Of a stretch of DNA of 64,000 bases, positions 16,812 to 25,044 are shown one piece after another. How positions within the stretch are numbered: the first letter of the stretch is position 1; each line of letters opens with the position of its first letter. The position numbers were made by a program, and so were the translations under genes. Source of the stretch: Bradyrhizobium sp. U87765 SZCCT0048. Lineage in GTDB: Bacteria > Pseudomonadota > Alphaproteobacteria > Rhizobiales > Xanthobacteraceae. The stretch covers positions 496,001 to 560,000 of the forward strand of contig NZ_JAFCMM010000004.1 in assembly GCF_018131225.1 (NCBI RefSeq), given 5' to 3'. The notes below the pieces were generated by a model, which saw nothing but the letters and a program-made list of their open reading frames with translations, was not told the DNA's origin and ran no database searches.

Positions 16812-18299
16812 ATGTCGCTGTTCAGGCACACGGATGATTGGGTCGCGTCTCGCCCCGTCGCTGCCGACGCGGCCGTGCAGCAGACCGGTACCCATGTGCT
16901 TCAGCGTTTTTACGTACCGACACTGAGATCCGCTCACACGACGATCGCAACCCTCGAATGCCTCGCGATCTCGGCCGGTGCGCTGGTGACGATCTTCTCC
17001 TACGCGATGCATCGGCCGCCAACCGGACTGGCCGTGCTTTACGTCGCGACCGCGGCGCTCATCGGCATCGCCCATCTCGCGGTGACCGCCGCCTCGCGCC
17101 AGTTCACGCTGATCGAGCGGCCGACGCCCTATCTCTATCTGCTCAGCGGCTTCGCCTCCGTGACATTGATGTTCGTCCTGCTCGCGGCCGCGCTGTTCTT
17201 CAGCCGCGTCGCATCAGTCTATCCGCGTGACGCTCTGCTCGCGCAACTCGCGACGTGCGGTGCGATGGTCGTGATCTTCCGCGGCTTCGCACATCTGCGC
17301 TTTCAGACTGCGGTTGCCGCGGGAACGATCCATGGCCGGCGCATCGTGCTGATTGGTCGCCAGGCCTTCGTCCACGACCGACATCGTGACATGCGCTTCG
17401 GCGGCGCCGGCGTGCAGATCATCCACTGCCAGATCCCGCCGCGCGACCGCAGCGGTCGCGCCTGCATCACCGCGGAGACCATCGCCGAAGCGCTCGTCGA
17501 CCAGTGCCGCATGCTTCAGGCGGACGACGTCATCCTGCTCGCCGACGAGACGCGCAAGAGCGAGCTGTCGACCATCACCACCTCGTTCCGTGAAATTCCG
17601 GCCTCGATCTACGTCCTCCCGCGCGAGGCCCTCAGCGTGTGGGCCCAGGCACGTCTGGCGGATGTCGCCGGCGTGATGGCCTTCCGTGTGGCCGACGCAC
17701 CGCCATCGGCGACAGCACTCGCCATGAAGCGCGGCTTCGACATCGTGGCCGCGGCGTCCGGGCTCATCCTGCTGTCGCCGCTGATGCTGGCGGTCGCTGC
17801 CGCCATCAAGCTCGATTCCGAAGGCGCCGTGCTGTTCGCACAGGATCGCCACGGCTACAATAACCAGCCGATCCGGGTGTTCAAGTTCCGCACCATGCGA
17901 ACATCACCCGACGCGCCGTTCCGTCAGGCGACCCGCGACGACCCGCGCATCACGCGCGTCGGCGGCTGGCTGCGGCGCAGCAGCATCGACGAATTGCCAC
18001 AGCTGTTCAACGTTCTGCGCGGCGACATGTCGCTGATCGGCCCGCGGCCGCATGCGATCTGTCACAACGAAATGTTCATGCCCGAGATCAAGCTGCTGTC
18101 GCGGCGACACAACATGAAACCGGGTTTGACCGGATGGGCCCAAGTGAACGGCTATCGCGGCGAGACCGACACGCTGGAGAAGATGGTCCGGCGTGTCGAA
18201 TGCGACCTCTACTACATCGATCACTGGTCGCTGTGGTTCGACCTAAAGATTCTCCTTCTCACGGTGTTTTCCAGAAAAACCTACTCAAACGCGGGCTAA
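16812..18299 (+). CDS. Exopolysaccharide initiating phosphoglycosyltransferase (WcaJ/PssZ type)
   Basis: 495 residues, ATG 16812. Four membrane segments lie at about residues 45-130, then a cytoplasmic CoA-binding-like Rossmann region. The catalytic bacterial-sugar-transferase domain starts at residue 305 with MKRGFDIVAAASG and a re-entrant hydrophobic helix, followed by KFRTMR, RRSSIDELPQL, DMSLIGPRPH, KPGLTGWAQVNGYRG and DLYYIDHWS. The enzyme transfers a sugar-1-phosphate (usually glucose or galactose) from UDP-sugar to undecaprenyl phosphate at the inner membrane, the first step of repeat-unit assembly. It heads the seven-gene operon. Confidence 0.93.
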   Translation: MSLFRHTDDWVASRPVAADAAVQQTGTHVLQRFYVPTLRSAHTTIATLECLAISAGALVTIFSYAMHRPPTGLAVLYVATAALIGIAHLAVTAASRQFTLIERPTPYLYLLSGFASVTLMFVLLAAALFFSRVASVYPRDALLAQLATCGAMVVIFRGFAHLRFQTAVAAGTIHGRRIVLIGRQAFVHDRHRDMRFGGAGVQIIHCQIPPRDRSGRACITAETIAEALVDQCRMLQADDVILLADETRKSELSTITTSFREIPASIYVLPREALSVWAQARLADVAGVMAFRVADAPPSATALAMKRGFDIVAAASGLILLSPLMLAVAAAIKLDSEGAVLFAQDRHGYNNQPIRVFKFRTMRTSPDAPFRQATRDDPRITRVGGWLRRSSIDELPQLFNVLRGDMSLIGPRPHAICHNEMFMPEIKLLSRRHNMKPGLTGWAQVNGYRGETDTLEKMVRRVECDLYYIDHWSLWFDLKILLLTVFSRKTYSNAG

Positions 18300-18325
18300 C
18301 ACGCGTTGAAAATCCAGGTGGCGTC

Positions 18326-19588
18326 ATGCGTATTGCGATTGTCGACTATTCCGGACATGCCTTTGCCGTGCAGCTGTCGCGCGCGCTCGCCGCGCGCGGC
18401 CACGAGGTGCGGCATTTTCACTATGCGGATTTCCAGAGCCCTCACGGCACGCTGAGCCGCACCGCGGACGATCCGCCGACTTTCTCGATCGCGCCAGTCT
18501 CTCTGGGGGTGCCGTTCCACAAGCACTCCTTCGTGCGGCGCCGCTTCCAGGAGGTGCGTATCGGGCGGGCGTTCGCTGCGGCGATCGCCGCGTTCGGCGC
18601 CGATGTCGTGCTGGCCGGCAATTGCCCGCTGGATTGCGTCAGCCAGATCGGCCGCGGCGCCCGGCGCAGCGGCAGCCGCTTCGTGTTCTGGCAGCAGGAC
18701 ATCTATTCGTCCGCGATCACCCGCATCCTTGGCCGCAAGTTCGGGCTTCCGGGCCGGCTGGTCGGCGCGCACTATCGCCGCGTCGAACGCAACGCCCTGC
18801 GCAACAGCGACGCCATCGTGGTCATCAGCCGCGATTTCGTCGACACCATCCGCGACGAACTGAGACTGCCGGCCGGCCGCATTCATGTGATCGAGAACTG
18901 GGCGCCGATCCGCGAGCTGCCGCAGCGTCCCAAGGACAACGACTGGGCGCGCCGCCACGGTCTCGCCGACAAGACCGTCGTGCTCTACAGCGGCACCATC
19001 GGCCTCAAGCACGACCCGCATCAGCTGCTCGACCTCGCGCTCAGCCTGCAGGGCGACGCCAATACGCATCTCGTCGTGGTGTCGGAGGGCCCCTATGCGG
19101 ACTGGCTCGCCAGCCAGTGCAACCAGCTCGGCCTTGCCAACGTACGCGTGCTGCCGTTCCAGCCGTTCGCGGATTTTCCGAACGTGCTGGGTTCGGCGGA
19201 TGTCACCGTCGCGATCCTCGAACCCGACGCCGGCGTGTTTTCGGTGCCATCGAAGATCCTCAGCTATCTCTGCGCCGGCCGCGCCATCGTGCTGTCGGCG
19301 CCCACGGAAAATCTCGCCGCCCGCATCGTGCGTGGCTGCAACGCCGGCCGCGTGGTCGACGCCGGCGACCGCGCCGCGCTGGTGCATGCGGTGCGGCTGT
19401 TCATGGACAACCCGGCGCTGCGCGCCGACGCCGGGCGCAATGCCCGCCGACATGCGGAAGCGACCTTCGACATCGACATGGTGGCGACGCGGTTCGAGAC
19501 GGTGTTCCACGACCTGCTGACGGAGCAGGCGTCGCGCACCGCCAGCCCGCTGCACGACGATACCATGCGCCCGATCGTCCGGCGCTAA
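18326..19588 (+). CDS. GT4 glycosyltransferase, WcaI-like
   Basis: 420 residues from ATG 18326 with AGGTGG upstream; the frame is open back to 18134 but that part overlaps the preceding gene and is a shadow. The GT-B fold is visible: N-terminal MRIAIVDYSG.., RKFGLPGRLVGAHYRRVERNA linker, then LYSGTIGLKHDP, VSEGPYADWL and the donor-site region EPDAGVFSVPSKILSYL. The latter resembles WcaI of colanic acid synthesis. It adds one sugar to the lipid-linked intermediate on the cytoplasmic face. The gap to the previous gene is 26 bp, so they are co-transcribed. Confidence 0.88.
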   Translation: MRIAIVDYSGHAFAVQLSRALAARGHEVRHFHYADFQSPHGTLSRTADDPPTFSIAPVSLGVPFHKHSFVRRRFQEVRIGRAFAAAIAAFGADVVLAGNCPLDCVSQIGRGARRSGSRFVFWQQDIYSSAITRILGRKFGLPGRLVGAHYRRVERNALRNSDAIVVISRDFVDTIRDELRLPAGRIHVIENWAPIRELPQRPKDNDWARRHGLADKTVVLYSGTIGLKHDPHQLLDLALSLQGDANTHLVVVSEGPYADWLASQCNQLGLANVRVLPFQPFADFPNVLGSADVTVAILEPDAGVFSVPSKILSYLCAGRAIVLSAPTENLAARIVRGCNAGRVVDAGDRAALVHAVRLFMDNPALRADAGRNARRHAEATFDIDMVATRFETVFHDLLTEQASRTASPLHDDTMRPIVRR

Positions 19589-19609
19589 CACGGCACAGCG
19601 AGCGAAGCC

Positions 19610-20743
19610 ATGCCCAGGAAACGGATTTTGATCATCTACCGGTCGTACTTTCCATCCCGCTCCCATCTCGGGCCGGCGACGTCGATTCGCAATCTCGTGG
19701 AAGCGATGGGCGGCGACTACGACTTCCACATCCTGACGCTCAATCACGACTTCACGACCGGTCGTCCGCTGTTTCCGACGCCCCATCATCGCGAGGTGCT
19801 GCCTCATGCGGTGGTCGAGTATGTGCCGCGCGGCATAGCCGCGCTGCGACTGCTGGCGCGCCGCCTCAATGAGAACTTCGACGCCGTCGACGTCAACTGC
19901 GCGTTCGATCCGCTGCTTGCAATCCCGGCGCTGGTGATGTGCCGGCTGGGCTTCGCGCCGCGCAGCCGGCTGTGCCACACGCCCCATGGCATCTACATGG
20001 ACGTGATCATGGGGACGCGGCGCCTGCGCAAGACGCTGTTCTGCCGCGCCGCCGATCTTCTCGGGCTCTACCGGCGTGTCGTGCATCTCGCCAGCTCGCC
20101 GGGCGAGGCCAGCGACATCGCGCGGAACCATTGGCGTCCGCAGCAGATCGCGGTCGTCTCGCAGTTCGTGGCGATGCGGCCCGCGCCCGCACCACAGGCC
20201 GAAAAGCCGGCCGAACGGCTCAAGATCGCCTTTGTCGGCCGCATCACCGAGCAGAAGAACCTGCTCGCCGCCATCGCGATGATCCAGGCGCTGAAGGTGC
20301 CGGCGACGCTCCATGTGTTCGGCGAAGCAGCCGACCCCGACTATGTCCGCCGCTGCGACGCGCTGATGCACCAGGGGCTCGGGCTCGGCAGCATCCGCTT
20401 CGAGGGGCGTGTCGAGCCTGCCGAACTCGCCCGCGCGCTTCCGCAGCACGACGTGCTGCTGCATCCGACCCTCGGCGAGAATTTCGGCCACGCCATCGTC
20501 GAGGCCCTGCATCTCGGCCTGCCGGTGCTGATCAGCGACCGCAGCCCGTGGACCGACGTCGAAGCCGGGCAGGCCGGCTGGGTGCTGCCGCTCGCCGACC
20601 TCGGCGGCTTCGTTGCCCGCCTCGAGGCGATCTACGCCATGGGCGCGGAATGGGCGGCCTGGAGCGCCGGCGCCCTTGCCTATGCCCGCCGGACCTTCGA
20701 CCCGGTCGCGACCATGCAGCGCTACAGGAACATCTATGGCTGA
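19610..20743 (+). CDS. GT4 glycosyltransferase
   Basis: 377 residues. N-terminal acceptor half opens RILIIYRSYFPSRSHLGPA. The donor half shows FVGRITEQKN and the EX7E element GENFGHAIVEAL, then GLPVLISDRSPW. These are the standard GT4 landmarks of retaining glycosyltransferases using nucleotide-sugar donors. It starts 21 bp after the previous gene. It is the second and last obvious glycosyltransferase of the operon, implying a short repeat unit unless others are encoded elsewhere. Confidence 0.9.
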   Translation: MPRKRILIIYRSYFPSRSHLGPATSIRNLVEAMGGDYDFHILTLNHDFTTGRPLFPTPHHREVLPHAVVEYVPRGIAALRLLARRLNENFDAVDVNCAFDPLLAIPALVMCRLGFAPRSRLCHTPHGIYMDVIMGTRRLRKTLFCRAADLLGLYRRVVHLASSPGEASDIARNHWRPQQIAVVSQFVAMRPAPAPQAEKPAERLKIAFVGRITEQKNLLAAIAMIQALKVPATLHVFGEAADPDYVRRCDALMHQGLGLGSIRFEGRVEPAELARALPQHDVLLHPTLGENFGHAIVEALHLGLPVLISDRSPWTDVEAGQAGWVLPLADLGGFVARLEAIYAMGAEWAAWSAGALAYARRTFDPVATMQRYRNIYG

Positions 20744-20773
20744 CCCGCGCATCGACAGACAGGAGCGAACGCC

Positions 20774-21517
20774 ATGCAATGGCTGACCCTTCGCAAGGGC
20801 GCATACTGCGCCGTTCACCCGCGGCTGTGGCCGCAGCTCGCCGGCGGCGTCGCGCCGGCGATCGAGCACACCACGGCACTGCAGCGCTTCGCATTCCGCA
20901 CCGTGGTCGACGTCGGCGCCAACCGCGGCCAGTTCGCGATGCTCGCCCGCGCGCTGTTTCCGGACGCGTACATCTTCGCGTTCGAGCCGCTGGCCGCGCC
21001 GGCGAAACTGTTCCGCCGCTATCTCGACGGCGATGGCCGCATCCACCTGTTCGAAAACGCTATCGGCGAGCGCGCCGGGGCCCGCACCATCTTCGTGGCG
21101 ACGCAGGACGATTCCTCGTCGCTGCTACAGCCGACGGAAGCCCAGAGCGAGATCTTCGGCGTCGAGGTGGCACGGACCGAGGTGATCGTGATGAAGCGCC
21201 TCGCGGACTGCCTGAGCGCCGGGCAACTGCACGGTCCTGCGCTGCTGAAAATCGACGTGCAGGGGGCCGAACTCGACGTGCTGCGCGGCTCGACCGATCT
21301 CCTCGATCGCTTCGACACCATTTATGTCGAATGCTCGTACCTGCCGCTCTACGAGGGCCAGCCACTGGTCCCGGATGTGGCGCGATGGATGGACCGCAAC
21401 GGCTACGAACTCGCCGGCGTCTACAACCAGCATGTCGATCCGACGCGAGGCCCGGTTCAGGCCGATTTCCTGTTCGTGCGGCCGCCGGCCGACCGGCGGC
21501 GCGGGGGCGATGCATGA
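20774..21517 (+). CDS. FkbM-family SAM-dependent methyltransferase
   Basis: 247 residues, ATG 20774 with AGGAG ahead. The SAM-binding motif is VVDVGANRGQFAM (about 44-56) and the family signature KIDVQGAELDVLRG follows at about 160-173. FkbM enzymes O-methylate sugars or polyketides; in this setting methylation of an exopolysaccharide sugar is the natural inference. The stop overlaps the start of the polymerase gene (ATGCATGA), so the two are translationally coupled. Confidence 0.88.
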   Translation: MQWLTLRKGAYCAVHPRLWPQLAGGVAPAIEHTTALQRFAFRTVVDVGANRGQFAMLARALFPDAYIFAFEPLAAPAKLFRRYLDGDGRIHLFENAIGERAGARTIFVATQDDSSSLLQPTEAQSEIFGVEVARTEVIVMKRLADCLSAGQLHGPALLKIDVQGAELDVLRGSTDLLDRFDTIYVECSYLPLYEGQPLVPDVARWMDRNGYELAGVYNQHVDPTRGPVQADFLFVRPPADRRRGGDA

Positions 21518-22992
21518 GGCGCCTGCTCGACACGCTGGCGATCGAGGCGACGATCCTGCGCGACCTGCTGTCGGGCGGCGCCTTCAACAGCGCCGGGCTC
21601 GGCTTCGCCGCCTATATCGTCTTGATCTGCTATCCCGCGATGCGTGCCACGCCGGCGATGCTGGAGAGCGTGCGGGCCGGCGAGACCACCATCGCCACCG
21701 CCGGCGAGAGCAGCCTTTACATCGCTGTCCCCGCGCTGCTGCTCGGGCTGTTGCTGTTCGCCCGGCATGGCATCATGACCGTGCTGATGCGCTTTCAGCC
21801 TGCGCTGATGTTCCTGTGGATGTTTTCGTGCCTGGTGCTGCTGTTCACCATCCTGCTCGGCGACTATCCGGATTCGATATCGCAGGTGACGCAGTACGCG
21901 CTGACCGCATTCGGCTTCGTGCTGTGCATCGCGTTCTGGCAGGCGCCGGCCCGCGCCATCGACAACGCGCTCGCCATGGCGGTGCTGGCGCTTGCCGGCT
22001 GCCTGGTCGCGGCGGCGATCCTGCAGGGCTTCCACGAATATCGCTGGGTCGGCCTGATCCACCCCAATCACTATGCGCGCTACGCCTATATGGCGCTGGT
22101 GCTGCACAGCGTGCTGACCCGCCGCGTCAGTTTCCTGATGCTGGTCCCTTGCCTCGCCGCCACCTACATGGTCAGCGCCCGCACGGTGATGATCGGCACC
22201 GTGGCGTTCTATCTAGGCTACCTCGCCTGCACCGTGCGCGGGGTGCCGGCCGACCCGCGACGGCGAGCCGTGATCGTCCGCACAATCTGCTTCACCCTGC
22301 TTGGCGCGCCGATCGCGCTGCTGGCGCTGATGGCGACGTTCGACGTCGGCCATCTGCTCGACCGCCTGACCAATGACCTCGCGATCTTCGATCCCGACCG
22401 CGGCATATCCTCGGGTTTCACCGGCCGTTCCGATTCCTGGAATGCGTTCTTCGACGCCATGGAGAAGTTCGTATTCTTCGGCTACGGTTTCCGCTCCAGT
22501 CGCTACAACATGCATTCGGTGCACAGCGGCGTCCTGTCCTACTTCATGGATTTCGGCATGCTGCTCGGCGGCCTGCTGCTGCTCGCTGTCGTCGCCCGCG
22601 CGATCCAGCTGATCTGGTACGGCACGCGGCTGCTCGAACGGCGCAGCCTGATCTGCGGGCTCGGCATCGCCACGACGCTGTTGATCCAGTGCTTCGAGCC
22701 CGACAACTTCAACATCGGCTTTATCGGTGCGTTCTTCTTCATGCTCATCCTCGGCTACGCCCGGCCGCCGGCCGCTGGCGCCGCACGAGCGCTGATCTGG
22801 CGGGCGCTGCCGCCCCGCCCCGCACCGCCGTCGCCGCCGCTGCTCCACAACATCATTCCCTTCCGCCGGCCGCGCTGGCGGCGGCTGCGCCAGCCGGACC
22901 GCGCCGCACCGCGACCCGCCGCGCGATCGATCATCAAGTTTGGCCCACGGGCCACCATCGACCTCACGACCAACGAACGGGTGACACCATGA
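21514..22992 (+). CDS. Wzy/O-antigen-ligase-like polysaccharide polymerase
   Basis: 492 residues with about ten to eleven hydrophobic segments and a large periplasmic loop after GLIHPNHYARYAY, the usual site of the catalytic loop in Wzy/WaaL proteins. RSDSWNAFFDAMEKFVFFGYGF and NMHSVHSGVLSYFMDFG are typical Wzy_C features. The C-terminal 70 residues are cytosolic, Pro/Arg-rich and look disordered. It would polymerise flipped repeat units in the periplasm. Start ATG 21514 overlaps the preceding stop; its stop overlaps the next start. Confidence 0.85.
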   Translation: MRRLLDTLAIEATILRDLLSGGAFNSAGLGFAAYIVLICYPAMRATPAMLESVRAGETTIATAGESSLYIAVPALLLGLLLFARHGIMTVLMRFQPALMFLWMFSCLVLLFTILLGDYPDSISQVTQYALTAFGFVLCIAFWQAPARAIDNALAMAVLALAGCLVAAAILQGFHEYRWVGLIHPNHYARYAYMALVLHSVLTRRVSFLMLVPCLAATYMVSARTVMIGTVAFYLGYLACTVRGVPADPRRRAVIVRTICFTLLGAPIALLALMATFDVGHLLDRLTNDLAIFDPDRGISSGFTGRSDSWNAFFDAMEKFVFFGYGFRSSRYNMHSVHSGVLSYFMDFGMLLGGLLLLAVVARAIQLIWYGTRLLERRSLICGLGIATTLLIQCFEPDNFNIGFIGAFFFMLILGYARPPAAGAARALIWRALPPRPAPPSPPLLHNIIPFRRPRWRRLRQPDRAAPRPAARSIIKFGPRATIDLTTNERVTP

Positions 22993-23660
22993 TCAGACTC
23001 GCGTTGCAGATGATCTTCCTCGTCCTGCCATGGCCGTTGCGCCGCAGGCTGCTGTCCGCCTGCCTTGGCCACAAGCTCGATCCGCAGGCACGCATCGGCC
23101 TGTCGATCGTCCTCGCCGACGATGTCGAGCTCGGCCGCAACGCCCGGCTGGGCCACTTCACCTACATCGCCCGCATGGATCGCCTGCAGATGGCGGCGGA
23201 CTCCTATATCGGCAACTTCAACTGGATCGGCGGCCTGTCGACCCGCGTCGTCACGCCGTTCTTCCGCGGCATCAAGAACAGGCGGTCCGAATTCATCATC
23301 GGCGAGGGCAGCATGGTCGGCCATCAGCACTACATCGACTGTACCGACAGCGTCACCATCGGCCGCTATGCCGGCATCGCCGGCGTACGCAGCCAGTTCC
23401 TCACCCATGGCGTCGAGATCATCCGCTGCCGGCAGAGCTGCGCGCCGATCGTGATCGGCGACTATACCATGATCGGCTCGGGCTCGCTGATCATGAAGGG
23501 CGTGATACTGCCCGACCGCTGCATCGTGGCGGCCGGATCGGTCATCACCCATGTCAAGGCGGAGCCGTACTCATTGATCGCCGGCAATCCGGCCGAGTGC
23601 ACGCGCAAGGTGCCTGCGACGGCAAAATTCTTCCACCGCGACGTTGCCGTGATCCACTGA
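22989..23660 (+). CDS. Left-handed beta-helix (hexapeptide) acyltransferase
   Basis: 223 residues, ATG 22989 overlapping the previous stop. Hexapeptide-type turns run from about residue 30 to 205 (IGLSIVLADDVELGRNARLG, IIGEGSMVGHQHYI, VTIGRYAGIAGVRS, IVIGDYTMIGSGSL, GVILPDRCIVAAGSVIT). The closing LIAGNPAECTRKV is the common end of the LbH sugar O-acetyltransferase group. The catalytic histidine is probably in the FLTHGVE segment. An N-terminal hydrophobic stretch (about 3-17) could associate with the membrane. The likely role is O-acetylation of the exopolysaccharide repeat unit. Confidence 0.85.
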   Translation: MIRLALQMIFLVLPWPLRRRLLSACLGHKLDPQARIGLSIVLADDVELGRNARLGHFTYIARMDRLQMAADSYIGNFNWIGGLSTRVVTPFFRGIKNRRSEFIIGEGSMVGHQHYIDCTDSVTIGRYAGIAGVRSQFLTHGVEIIRCRQSCAPIVIGDYTMIGSGSLIMKGVILPDRCIVAAGSVITHVKAEPYSLIAGNPAECTRKVPATAKFFHRDVAVIH

Positions 23661-23675
23661 AGGCGCCGGGCTGCG

Positions 23676-25034
23676 ATGAGATCGATCCTGCTTCCCACGC
23701 TCGCGGCCTGGCTGGCCCGCGTGCTCGCGATCGCGCTGAACATCATCGGCCTGCCGCTCGCCCTGCGGGCGCTCGGCCAGGAGCGGTTCGGCCTGTTTCT
23801 GGTGGTGCTCAGCATCGGCTCGTGGATCGGCTTTGCCAATGTCGGCATGGGCCGCGTCGTGGCCAGCATCATCACCCGCACCGCCGGCCGTTCGCCGGCG
23901 CTGACGGCGCGGCTGATTTCGATGGCCACCGCGCTCGCCGCGGGCATCAACCTCGCCCTGTTCCTCGGTGCCTCGACGCTGTTTCTTGCCGTCATGGCGA
24001 CGGTGCCGCTGAACGAGGCGATCGCCCATCACCGCATCGAGTTCGAGATCAGCATCGTCAGCCTGTTCCTGGCGATGAGCCTGTGGTTCTTCCTGTCGGT
24101 GTTCGAGGGCATCGACGCCGGCCATCACCAGTTGCAGCGCCTCTACTACTTCCAGCTCGGCAGCTACGCGCTATCGCTGGTGCTGCTGTTCGTCGTATTC
24201 CCGCGCTACCCCTCGATCGCGCTCGCGGCCTATCTGCTCAATCTCAGCTTTCTGCTAGGATCGATCGCCCATGGCATCGACGTCGCGAGGCGCAACCGCC
24301 ACCTGCTGGTGCGCCATTTCGGCTGGCATCGCCAGGCGGTGCGCCTGCTGCTGCTCAGCACGCTCGACTTCACCGTCATCAGCCTCGGCATCGGCATCCT
24401 GTACCAGCTCTCGACCGGCCTGTTCGGCTTCGTGTTCGGCCCCGACAAAGTGATCGAGCTCGGCGTGCTGATGCGACTGATGCAATCCTACGGCGCTCTG
24501 CTGATCGCCTTCACTTTTCCGTTGACCAACGTGATCGCATCACGGCTGGCGGCGCGGGACGGCGACGGCGCCCGCCATGCGGCGCGGATCAGCGGCTTCC
24601 TGCTGCTCGGCGGCGCCCTCGTGGCGAGCCTCGGTGCCCTGCTGTTCGCCAACGGGTTGCTGGCGCTGTGGCTGCATGCCGGCATCCGCTTCACGCCGCC
24701 GTTCCTGGTCGCCACCAGCCTGCTGATCCTGCTGAGCTCACTGCACTTCTATCTCGCGGCGCTGCTGATGGGCGGCAGTGACACCAAGCGTGCCGCCCGC
24801 ATCCATCTCGCCGAGGCGGCGCTGTTTCTGCCGATCGCATTCGCGAGCTTTCATGCGGCCGGGCAGACCGGCCTGCTGATTGCCCTCGACACCGTGCTGG
24901 CCGGCGGCTGCATCGCCATGGCGCTGCGGCTGCGGCGGCACCCGGTGCTGGGATCACTGGCCGGCGCGCGGCCGGCCATCACCGCCCGGCCGGCGAGCGC
25001 GATGGGCGGATCGGTCGGTGCCGACGGCCCGTGA
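23676..25034 (+). CDS. Wzx-type polysaccharide flippase
   Basis: 452 residues with about twelve to fourteen hydrophobic segments and little polar loop sequence, in the arrangement of MOP-superfamily polysaccharide transporters (opening LAAWLARVLAIALNIIGLPLALRALGQERFG, shown here only by its ends LAAWLARV and GQERFG). It would flip the lipid-linked repeat unit across the inner membrane before polymerisation. It is the last gene of the plus-strand operon and ends 10 bp from the converging tyrosine kinase gene. Confidence 0.87.
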   Translation: MRSILLPTLAAWLARVLAIALNIIGLPLALRALGQERFGLFLVVLSIGSWIGFANVGMGRVVASIITRTAGRSPALTARLISMATALAAGINLALFLGASTLFLAVMATVPLNEAIAHHRIEFEISIVSLFLAMSLWFFLSVFEGIDAGHHQLQRLYYFQLGSYALSLVLLFVVFPRYPSIALAAYLLNLSFLLGSIAHGIDVARRNRHLLVRHFGWHRQAVRLLLLSTLDFTVISLGIGILYQLSTGLFGFVFGPDKVIELGVLMRLMQSYGALLIAFTFPLTNVIASRLAARDGDGARHAARISGFLLLGGALVASLGALLFANGLLALWLHAGIRFTPPFLVATSLLILLSSLHFYLAALLMGGSDTKRAARIHLAEAALFLPIAFASFHAAGQTGLLIALDTVLAGGCIAMALRLRRHPVLGSLAGARPAITARPASAMGGSVGADGP

Positions 25035-25044
25035 CGCCCGGCCG

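Noticed and set aside
18296..21046. 916-codon minus-strand frame across the glycosyltransferase genes
   Set aside because: His/Asp/Arg-rich low-information translation typical of an antisense shadow in high-GC DNA; the plus-strand genes have clear GT4 and FkbM motifs.
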